Shown piece after piece: positions 51,093 to 56,974 of a stretch of DNA of 64,000 nt; the first letter of the stretch is position 1; the number at the start of each line of letters is the position of its first letter. This stretch comes from Devosia neptuniae. GTDB lineage: Bacteria > Pseudomonadota > Alphaproteobacteria > Rhizobiales > Devosiaceae. The DNA is taken from positions 1,054,001 to 1,118,000 of the forward strand of contig NZ_CP104965.1 in the NCBI RefSeq assembly GCF_025452235.1, in the 5' to 3' direction. The notes under the pieces are model-generated. The model had not been told where the DNA came from. It saw only the letters and a program-made list of their open reading frames with translations, and did no database searches. The position numbers and the translations under genes were made by a program.

Positions 51093-52904
51093 CTAGCCCT
51101 CGATCTCTTCCCGCAGCATTTCGAGTTCCAGCCATTGCTCTTCGGCCGCTGCGCGCTTGGCTTCGGCGGCTGCCAAAGCCTTGGACTTCGCAGCGAAGCC
51201 CGCGGGGTCTTTGGCATAGAGGCTGCCATCGGCGAGCGCGGCATTGAGCGTCTTGATCTCGGCCTCGAGCTTTTCGATATCCTTGGGCAGGGTTTCGAGC
51301 GCGTGCTTTTCCTTGAAGGAAAGCTTGCGCTTGGCAGTGGCGGCACTAGTTTGGGCCAGGGCCGTCTTGCCGGCGCGGTGCGCCTTGGTGATGGCGGCGC
51401 GCGCGTTGACGCCTTCGCCGCGTTGGATAACCATGTCGGAATAGCCGCCGGCATATTCGGTCCACACGCCCTCGCCTTCAGCAATGATCACCGAGGTGGC
51501 GACACGATCGAGGAAGTCACGATCGTGGCTGACCACGATGGCGGTGCCGGAGTAATCCGAGACCATTTCCTCGAGCAGATCGAGGGTTTCGAGGTCCAGA
51601 TCGTTGGTCGGCTCGTCCAGCACCAGGAAATTGGAGGGCAGCGACAGGGCGCGGGCCAAAGCCACCCGGGCTCGTTCCCCGCCGGAGAGCTTGCCGATCG
51701 GGGTATTGGCCTGTTCGGGGGTGAACAGGAAGTCCTTCATATAGCCCACCACATGGCGCGCTTCGCCATTGATGTGGATGGTGTCACTGCCCCCGCCGGT
51801 CAGGGCGTCCTTGAGGCGGGTTTCGGGCACGAGCTTGGCGCGGCCCTGGTCGAGCATGGCCAGCTCCAGCGCTGAACCCAGCTTGATCTTGCCGCTATCG
51901 GGCTCAAGCAGTCCCGTCAACATCTTGATCAGCGTGGTCTTGCCCGCGCCATTGGGCCCGACAATGCCGATGCGGTCGCCGCGCAGCACGCGGGTCGAAA
52001 AATCATTGACGATGACGCGGTCGCCATAGGTCTTGCTGATATTTTCGGCTTCCACCACCAGCGCGCCCGAGGTGCGGCCTTCCGATACATTCATATTGAC
52101 CGCGCCGGTCACACGGCGCTGTTCGCGCCGGTCCTGCCGCAGATTGCCCAGGCGTTCGAGGCGCCCGACATTGCGCTTGCGGCGGGCGGTGACGCCGTAG
52201 CGCAGCCAATGCTCTTCACGCACGATCTGGCGATCGAGCTTGTGGCGGTCGCGCTCTTCTTCTTCCAGCACCGTGTCGCGCCAGGCTTCAAAGGCCGAAA
52301 AACCCTTGTCGAGCCGGCGGGTGACGCCGCGATCGAGCCAGACGGTGGCGCGGGTCAGATCGGAGAGAAAGCGCCGATCGTGGCTGATCAGCACCATGGC
52401 CGAGCGCAGGGAATTGAGTTCCGCCTGCAGCCATTCGATGGCGGGGAGATCGAGATGGTTGGTGGGCTCGTCCAACAGCAGGATATCGGGCTTGGGTGCC
52501 AGCACCCGCGCCAAAGCCGCACGGCGGCCTTCGCCACCCGAGAGGTTCTTGGGGCTTTCCTCGCCGGTCAGGCCCAGCGAATTGAGCAGATATTGCGCAC
52601 GATAAATATCGTCGCCCGGCCCAAGGCCCGCTTCGACATAGGCAAGCGTGGTCGCAAAGGCCGACAGATCAGGCTCTTGCGGCAGGTAACGCACGGTGGC
52701 GCTGGGCTCGACAAAGCGTACGCCGCCATCATGCTGCACATCGCCGGCGGCAATCTTGAGCAGGGTCGACTTGCCCGAACCATTGCGGCCCACCAGCGCA
52801 ATGCGCTGGCCGGGCGAAACGATCAGCTCGGCGCTTTCGAGCAGCGTGGTGCCGCCGAAGGTCAGGTGAATATTCTGGAGCGATAGAAGTGGTGCAGCGG
52901 CCAT
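51093..52904 (-). CDS. uup: ABC-F family ATPase, Uup-like
   Basis: The 603-residue soluble protein has two ABC cassettes: Walker A GRNGSGKST and GPNGAGKTT, signatures LSGGEGRRAALAR and LSGGERARVALAR, and Walker B LLLDEPTNHLD and LVLDEPTNDLD. A linker rich in Arg and Lys (VTARRKRNVGRLERLGNLRQ) separates them. The C-terminal coiled coil (about residues 520-600, Lys/Glu/Ala-rich) matches Uup. ABC-F proteins act at the ribosome rather than as transporters. The ATG at 52904 follows GGGAT. An intrinsic terminator lies about 60 bases upstream of it in the leader, which suggests attenuation control. Confidence 0.88.
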   Translation of the reverse strand: MAAAPLLSLQNIHLTFGGTTLLESAELIVSPGQRIALVGRNGSGKSTLLKIAAGDVQHDGGVRFVEPSATVRYLPQEPDLSAFATTLAYVEAGLGPGDDIYRAQYLLNSLGLTGEESPKNLSGGEGRRAALARVLAPKPDILLLDEPTNHLDLPAIEWLQAELNSLRSAMVLISHDRRFLSDLTRATVWLDRGVTRRLDKGFSAFEAWRDTVLEEEERDRHKLDRQIVREEHWLRYGVTARRKRNVGRLERLGNLRQDRREQRRVTGAVNMNVSEGRTSGALVVEAENISKTYGDRVIVNDFSTRVLRGDRIGIVGPNGAGKTTLIKMLTGLLEPDSGKIKLGSALELAMLDQGRAKLVPETRLKDALTGGGSDTIHINGEARHVVGYMKDFLFTPEQANTPIGKLSGGERARVALARALSLPSNFLVLDEPTNDLDLETLDLLEEMVSDYSGTAIVVSHDRDFLDRVATSVIIAEGEGVWTEYAGGYSDMVIQRGEGVNARAAITKAHRAGKTALAQTSAATAKRKLSFKEKHALETLPKDIEKLEAEIKTLNAALADGSLYAKDPAGFAAKSKALAAAEAKRAAAEEQWLELEMLREEIEG

Positions 52905-52962
52905 GGGGATCCCGATTTCCGGCCCGGATAGAGCACAGGCAGCCTGCCAGATCAATGCGCGC

Positions 52963-53001
52963 AAAAAAGGCTGGTCAGGGCGTTGAGGACCCTGACCAGC
53001 C
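52963..53001 (-). terminator. intrinsic terminator in the leader of the ABC-F gene (candidate attenuator)
   Basis: On the minus strand a perfect 12-bp stem (52990-53001 with 52969-52980, loop of 9) is followed by six T residues (complement of A at 52963-52968). It points toward the ABC-F gene, whose start codon is 59 bp further on. A 42-codon open frame (52975-53103, minus) ends with its stop codon inside the 3' arm of the stem. This arrangement would suit ribosome-controlled attenuation. The frame has no strong ribosome site. Confidence 0.55.
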
Positions 53002-53153
53002 CGGGGAGACGGTAGCAGCAAGCCCCGTCGTGCCGCTCGCAGCGCCGGCGGGCCTACCCCTCAGGCCAGTGTCAGCGCGCTTGCGATGACTGGAGAAAAC
53101 CATATCTAATCATGACTGTCAAACTCATATTTATAGGATTTGTCGCTGAACGC

Positions 53154-53184
53154 AAAACGCCGCCCCGGCGGACCAGGGCGGCGT
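53154..53184 (-). terminator. intrinsic terminator of rirA
   Basis: ACGCCGCCC and GGGCGGCGT (53157-53165 and 53176-53184) form a 9-bp stem. On the minus strand it is followed by a short T-run, 22 bp after the rirA stop. It should stop rirA transcripts before the ABC-F leader. Confidence 0.7.
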
Positions 53185-53206
53185 CATGACAAGATAAAAG
53201 GCCAAA

Positions 53207-53668
53207 TTATTCGGCGGGGGCCATCATGGCTTCAATGACATTGAGGCCGAGGCGGTCGCGGATCGAGCGCTTCTTGCTGGCCAGATCGGCAATGGTATAT
53301 TTCTGCAGCACGGTGAAGAAGGCACCCAGCGCCTCGCGCAGCGCGCCATTGAGATCGCATTCCCCGATCAGCGGGCAATCGGCGCCATCTTCGAAACATT
53401 CGGCCAGGGCAAAATTTTCTTCGGTGAGGCGGATGGTGTCGAGCAGGGTGATCTGTTCGGCGGGCTTGCCCAGCTTGATGCCGCCATGGCGGCCGCGCAC
53501 GGTTTCGATCAGCCCGTTTTCGACCAGCGGCTTGATCAGCTTGAACAGGAACAGCTCGGAAATGTTGTAGGCCTTGGCGATATCGGCGACGCGGCTAAGC
53601 CCGGGCTCGTTGACAGCGCAATAGACCAGGGCGCGAATGGCATAATTGGATTGACGCGTCAGTCTCAC
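53207..53668 (-). CDS. rirA: iron-responsive Rrf2 family regulator RirA
   Basis: RirA represses iron-uptake genes when iron is plentiful, sensing through an Fe-S cluster. The 153-residue protein is collinear with RirA of rhizobia: MRLTRQSNYAIRALVYCAVN, ADIAKAYNISELFLFKLIKPL, ETVRGRHGG, LTEENFALAECFEDG. It has three cluster Cys at about 91, 98 and 104 (CFEDGADCP, GEC). The start is GTG at 53668 with AAAGG seven bases upstream. A longer frame to 53722 lacks homology. It is divergent from the IHF-like gene. An Irr-type ICE-like box is found 113 bp upstream. Confidence 0.9.
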   Translation of the reverse strand: MRLTRQSNYAIRALVYCAVNEPGLSRVADIAKAYNISELFLFKLIKPLVENGLIETVRGRHGGIKLGKPAEQITLLDTIRLTEENFALAECFEDGADCPLIGECDLNGALREALGAFFTVLQKYTIADLASKKRSIRDRLGLNVIEAMMAPAE

Positions 53669-53780
53669 GGATGAACCTTTCTGCCGAGTCGGAACCCGGA
53701 TCGTATGGTCTGCGGCGGCCAAAAATGGCAGGCAGTCAGGGCGTTAACGGTGCTGCAAGCACACTTGATCTGCTCGCCAG

Positions 53781-53797
53781 CTTATAACCATTCTAAA
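53781..53797. promoter_or_regulatory. ICE-like (Irr) box upstream of rirA
   Basis: CTTATAA-CCA-TTCTAAA matches the Irr control element TTTAGAA-N3-TTCTAAA at 12 of 14 positions. It lies between rirA and the divergent IHF-like gene, 113 bp from the rirA start. Control of rirA by Irr is known in Agrobacterium and would fit. No irr gene is in the window. Confidence 0.5.
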
Positions 53798-53863
53798 ATA
53801 AGTCAACTAAACCTGAACGATCAATTCAACTTTGTGTCGCGCGGCGCAACGCTGGACAGCGGC

Positions 53864-53886
53864 TTAAATTCCTCCTATGAATTTAA
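53864..53886. promoter_or_regulatory. 8-bp perfect inverted repeat before the IHF-like gene
   Basis: TTAAATTC (53864-53871) and GAATTTAA (53879-53886) are perfect arms with a 7-bp spacer, located just before the ribosome site (GGGAAGGA, 53895-53902) of the IHF-like gene. It may be an operator or a hairpin in the mRNA leader. Its AT-richness in a GC-rich genome makes chance less likely. Confidence 0.4.
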
Positions 53887-53907
53887 TAGGGGCAGGGAAG
53901 GATAATC

Positions 53908-54267
53908 GTGAGCAAGACCATCACGCGTGCAATGCTCAGCGAAGCTGCAGCTCGAAAGACCGGCATTTCCAAGCATGAAGTGGCTGCCATTGGCGAAGCC
54001 ATGTTTGCCCTGATCGGGGAAGCGCTGATGGCGGGCGAAGGCGTCAAGCTCACGGCCTTCGGCTCGCTTCAGGTCCGGGCTCGCGCGGAGCGGCTCGGCC
54101 GCAATCCCCGCACCGGCACGGAACATCGGATTTCACCGCGCCATACGGTGGTCTTCACGCCCAGCATGCAATTGCGTGACCAGCTCGACCTGGCGATCAG
54201 CAATGCCGCAGCCAAACCAAGCCCGCGCAAGCGGAACTGGGACGCCGAAGCCGCCCATCCGCGCTGA
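53908..54267 (+). CDS. IHF/HU family DNA-binding protein, divergent
   Basis: The 119-residue protein has the HU/IHF fold: TRAMLSEAAARKTGISKHEV, GEGVKLTAFGSLQVRARAER and the DNA-arm motif GRNPRTGTEHRISPRHTVVF. It is nearer to IHF alpha subunits, but the N-terminal domain is divergent and it carries a basic tail of about 25 residues beyond the usual end (SPRKRNW). The start is a GTG after GGGAAGGA. A normal ihfA is expected elsewhere in such genomes, so this may be an additional nucleoid protein. It is divergent from rirA. Confidence 0.8.
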   Translation: MSKTITRAMLSEAAARKTGISKHEVAAIGEAMFALIGEALMAGEGVKLTAFGSLQVRARAERLGRNPRTGTEHRISPRHTVVFTPSMQLRDQLDLAISNAAAKPSPRKRNWDAEAAHPR

Positions 54268-54317
54268 AACCAAGTCTACATTCAGGAATCTGTGAGAGTG
54301 ATGCGCCCGGCGCTCGC

Positions 54318-54476
54318 CTAATGGGCCTGCGCCAGGTTCGCGATATCGGCCAGGCTGAAGCCGGCGGCAGAAACCGCGCAGGTGGTCGCCACCACGATGA
54401 TTGCTGCGATCAGGCCATATTCGATGGTGCTGATACCGCCATCATCACGCAGAAAACTGGATATGGCCGAGATCAT
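54318..54476 (-). CDS. flp: Flp family type IVb pilin
   Basis: The 52-residue prepilin has a short leader ending in Gly-Gly (about 13-14), then ISTIEYGLIAAIIVVATTCAV with Glu at +5, the class hallmark for prepilin peptidase. The tail is about 18 residues. GGAAGG lies upstream of the ATG at 54476. A longer in-frame start at 54539 would put 21 residues before the leader and is rejected. No secretion or peptidase genes are nearby, so it is an orphan. The TadE/TadG pair is 6 kb away. Confidence 0.8.
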   Translation of the reverse strand: MISAISSFLRDDGGISTIEYGLIAAIIVVATTCAVSAAGFSLADIANLAQAH

Positions 54477-54667
54477 GGGCAGTCGCCTTCCGCACGCAAT
54501 ATCAATGGGCAGAGTTTGCCGGACAAGGGCTGAACCCAATCTGAACAGCAGGACACTTTTTCACAGCGGGGGACAGGGCGTCTTGCGAGCGCCAAAATAG
54601 GATAGACCGCTGAAATATCTGCTATTTTTGGTAAGCTCGGGCGCAATCCGGCAGTGCAAACGCGGTG

Positions 54668-54690
54668 TTAACCAAGCCCGTAAAGGTTAA
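54668..54690. promoter_or_regulatory. TTAACC/GGTTAA inverted repeat
   Basis: TTAACC at 54668-54673 and GGTTAA at 54685-54690 are perfect 6-bp arms with an 11-bp spacer. It lies upstream of the structured leader at 54742-54810, in the region between the Flp pilin and the small gene at 54833. It may be a promoter-region operator. TTAA elements recall CtrA sites, but the spacing is not the standard seven. Confidence 0.3.
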
Positions 54691-54741
54691 TGAACGCTTT
54701 ACGTGGCGCCGGGCGGGCGATGGCTGCAAGCTGGTGTCGAG

Positions 54742-54810
54742 CCCGGAAGAATCCGGGAACGCCCACGAGAGGGTGACCCCCGCCGCAACACGGTCGCCCT
54801 CTCGGTTCCC
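54742..54810 (+). ncRNA. structured leader RNA candidate
   Basis: GAGAGGGTGAC (54767-54777) pairs with GTCGCCCTCTC (54793-54803), 11 bp with one G-U. GGGAAC (54755-54760) pairs with GTTCCC (54805-54810), which gives a long stem with an asymmetric 6/1 internal loop. A competing hairpin CCCGG-AAGAAT-CCGGG (54742-54757) shares bases 54755-54757 with the second helix, so the two forms exclude each other. The element ends 22 bp before the start codon of the 65-residue gene. It does not fit any riboswitch I know well. Confidence 0.4.
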
Positions 54811-54832
54811 TCCCGTGCTCAAGGTTACCCCC

Positions 54833-55030
54833 ATGCCCCTCTACAAGGTAAAACTGCGGTCCGGCGAACTCATCACCATCGAAGACGGCCGCGACCTCAC
54901 CACCCTCAGCAAGACGTTGCGCGAACATGGCTTCCTGCAGGTGGAACGCCGCGATTCCGATTATGCCCCGGCCAAGATGACCCTAGTGTCCCTGATGGAA
55001 CACGCGGTCAATTCGATCGAACGGGACTAG
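54833..55030 (+). CDS. small conserved-looking protein of unknown function
   Basis: I do not recognise this 65-residue protein. It is soluble, begins with a short beta-hairpin pattern (PLYKVKLRSGELITIEDG) and continues as helices with charged residues (DLTTLSKTLREHGFLQVERR). It ends in an amphipathic helix (LVSLMEHAVNSIERD). AAGG lies eight bases before the ATG at 54833. A longer in-frame start (GTG 54665) would translate the structured leader and gives an Arg/Pro-rich N-terminus, so I treat it as leader RNA. The stop is 2 bp from that of the convergent HxlR gene. Confidence 0.6.
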   Translation: MPLYKVKLRSGELITIEDGRDLTTLSKTLREHGFLQVERRDSDYAPAKMTLVSLMEHAVNSIERD

Positions 55031-55032
55031 GA

Positions 55033-55488
55033 TCAGTCCTGGGCTTCCGGCACCTTTAGAATGACCGTCTCATCGGAACCGATGGCTCGGCCGTCGTGGG
55101 TTTTGACCTCGAGGTGAACCGGCCGGCCGGTTGCCCGCTCGACCAGAACCGAATGTTCTTCCTGTGGCGCGAACAGGTGCCGCTCGCCGAATTGGCGGAG
55201 CGCGACCATCAACGGGAACAGATCTTTGCCCTTTTCCGTCAAGAGATAGTGCATGCGCGTACCACCCTCGGCGGCGGGGGCAAGCTCCAGAATGCCGCTA
55301 TCGACCAGCGTCCGCAGGCGTTCGGCCAGGATATTCTTGGCGATGCCGAGGCTTTTCTGAAACTCGCTAAAGCGCGTCAGGCCGTCGAAAGCGTCACGCA
55401 CGATCAGCAGCGACCACCAGTCCCCGATCACATCCAAAGACCGCGCGCTGGGGCAGTAATCGCCTTTCAGACTCTTGCGAGCGACCAT
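55033..55488 (-). CDS. HxlR family transcriptional regulator
   Basis: The 151-residue protein is HxlR-type: an N-terminal CPSARSLDVIGDWWSLLIVRDAF segment with the redox- or ligand-linked Cys, then the winged helix RFSEFQKSLGIAKNILAERLRTLVDSGIL and MHYLLTEKGKDLFPLM. Proteins of this type respond to aldehydes, oxidants or quinones. It is divergent from an MFS transporter gene with palindromes in the 96-bp gap, a classical local repressor/transporter pair. Confidence 0.87.
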   Translation of the reverse strand: MVARKSLKGDYCPSARSLDVIGDWWSLLIVRDAFDGLTRFSEFQKSLGIAKNILAERLRTLVDSGILELAPAAEGGTRMHYLLTEKGKDLFPLMVALRQFGERHLFAPQEEHSVLVERATGRPVHLEVKTHDGRAIGSDETVILKVPEAQD

Positions 55489-55513
55489 GGCCTAGCTCCG
55501 CTTGTGCAAATTT

Positions 55514-55570
55514 GGTTGCATTATTAAACCTGCCCTGCTAGCCGATCATTGGTTTTATAATTAAACTAAT
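55514..55570. promoter_or_regulatory. pair of palindromes between HxlR and MFS genes
   Basis: GGTT-N9-AACC at 55514-55530 and TTGGTTT-N8-AAACTAA at 55549-55570 are inverted repeats with related half-sites (GGTT/AAC). They occupy the divergent promoter region and are good candidates for HxlR binding at both promoters. The half-site layout differs slightly between the two. Confidence 0.45.
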
Positions 55571-55584
55571 GTCCGGAGTTTGCA

Positions 55585-56832
55585 ATGACGATCAGGCAAG
55601 ACGCGGCGCCTTTTGGTGCCGTGGGCGAAAATGCATGCGTCCAACCGGTGTTGACGCGCGCCACCGTGTTCCTCTTTGCGCTGGCGAGCGGGCTGGCCGT
55701 GGCCAATGCCTATTTCGCTCATCCATTGCTGGATGTGATGGCCGACGATCTGGGGCTCTCGCGCAGTATTGCGGGCCTAATCGTGGGGACAACGCAGCTT
55801 GGCTATGGGCTGGGTCTTATTCTCCTCGTGCCGCTGGGCGACCTGGTCGACCGGCGCAAGCTGATCGTAGCGCAGTCGCTGCTCTCGGTCGTGGCATTGC
55901 TCTGTGCCGGCTTTTCGACATCGGCGGCCATGTTGCTGGGCTCGATGGTGAGCGTGGGGTTTCTCGCTGTGGTAACCCAGGCTCTGGTCGCCTATGTCGC
56001 GAGCCTGGCGCGGCCGTCCGAGCGAGGGCATATCGTCGGCATGGTCACGAGCGGCATCGTACTCGGCATTCTGCTGGCGCGCAGCGTGGCCGGGACGCTG
56101 ACCGACCTGTCAGGCTGGCGCATCGTTTACGTCGCCTCCGCACTGCTGACGCTCCTGATCGCGCTGCTGCTATGGCGGGCCTTGCCGCGGCAGACCAGAC
56201 CGCCTCCGCGCCTGTCATACCGGGCGCTTATCGTGTCGCTGGCGACGCTGTTCGTCGAGGAGCCAGTGCTGCGCATCCGCGCGGTGATCGCCATGCTGAT
56301 CTTTGCCAATATCACGACGCTGCTGGCGCCACTTGTGCTGCCGCTGACCGCGCCGCCCTTTTCCATGTCGCACACGCAAGTGGGCCTGTTCGGCCTCGCC
56401 GGAGCGGCGGGTGCGCTTGGCGCCATGCGGGCAGGCCGTTGGGCCGATCGGGGGCATGGCCAGGCCGTCACGGGGATTGCACTGGGGCTGATGCTGTTCG
56501 CCTGGTTGCCGATGGCCCTGCTGGATCACTCGATCCTGTGGCTGGTCGCCGGAGTTCTGATCATCGACTTTGGCCTCCAGGCCACCCATGTCACCAATCA
56601 GGGCATGATCTATCGCGTGCGGCCGGAGGCGCAGAACAGGCTGACGGCGGTCTATATGGTCTTCTATTCACTGGGCAGCGCGCTGGGTTCCTCGACATCG
56701 ACGATCATCTATGCCCATGCCGGATGGACTGGCGTCTGTCTCTCCGGCGCGGCGATCAGCCTTGTGACCATCGTCTTCTGGGCCCTGACCTTGCGCGCAA
56801 CGCCACTAGCGGCAACGCAGCGCGTGGCGTGA
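55585..56832 (+). CDS. MFS transporter controlled by HxlR-type regulator
   Basis: The 415-residue protein has about 12 helices and MFS motif A (VPLGDLVDRRKLIV) after helix 2. The family region AVANAYFAHPLLDVMADDLG matches efflux-type proteins in the DHA1 group. Residues 1-23 are a polar cytoplasmic head. The ATG at 55585 lies seven bases after CCGGAG. The gene stands divergent from HxlR and ahead of a ribosomal protection GTPase. A role in drug or toxic aldehyde/quinone export is plausible. Confidence 0.78.
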   Translation: MTIRQDAAPFGAVGENACVQPVLTRATVFLFALASGLAVANAYFAHPLLDVMADDLGLSRSIAGLIVGTTQLGYGLGLILLVPLGDLVDRRKLIVAQSLLSVVALLCAGFSTSAAMLLGSMVSVGFLAVVTQALVAYVASLARPSERGHIVGMVTSGIVLGILLARSVAGTLTDLSGWRIVYVASALLTLLIALLLWRALPRQTRPPPRLSYRALIVSLATLFVEEPVLRIRAVIAMLIFANITTLLAPLVLPLTAPPFSMSHTQVGLFGLAGAAGALGAMRAGRWADRGHGQAVTGIALGLMLFAWLPMALLDHSILWLVAGVLIIDFGLQATHVTNQGMIYRVRPEAQNRLTAVYMVFYSLGSALGSSTSTIIYAHAGWTGVCLSGAAISLVTIVFWALTLRATPLAATQRVA

Positions 56833-56843
56833 ACGGCCATTGC

Positions 56844-56872
56844 TTGACAGGTCCGGCGCCGCCTCAATAAAT
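56844..56872 (+). promoter_or_regulatory. promoter of the ribosomal protection GTPase gene
   Basis: TTGACA (56844-56849), 17 bp, ATAAAT (56867-56872) is a strong sigma-70 type promoter. It precedes the GTPase gene by about 100 bp, so a leader of around 95 nt is expected. Confidence 0.6.
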
Positions 56873-56899
56873 TGGCGGCGCGCAGTCTTGCGCCGCCAA
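56872..56899. promoter_or_regulatory. 10-bp inverted repeat at the GTPase transcription start
   Basis: TTGGCGGCGC (56872-56881) and GCGCCGCCAA (56890-56899) are perfect 10-bp arms with an 8-bp loop. No T-run follows. It overlaps the end of the -10 element and the likely start site. It may terminate the MFS transcript weakly or act as a repressor site. Confidence 0.45.
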
Positions 56900-56974
56900 A
56901 CCGTCTAGAGGTTCCGATGCCCCGATTCACTTCTCACGAAAATCACATGCGAAATTCTGAGAAGATGACGGTTC

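Noticed and set aside
54742..54810. Cobalamin riboswitch or RNase P fragment
   Set aside because: Short stretches such as GAATCCGG and a run of CCCCCGCC recall these RNAs, but the order, spacing and other conserved elements are missing.
54665..54832. N-terminal extension of the 65-residue protein from a GTG at 54665
   Set aside because: The extension is low in family-like features and lies exactly over strong RNA hairpins, while a well-spaced ribosome site serves the ATG at 54833. It remains possible.
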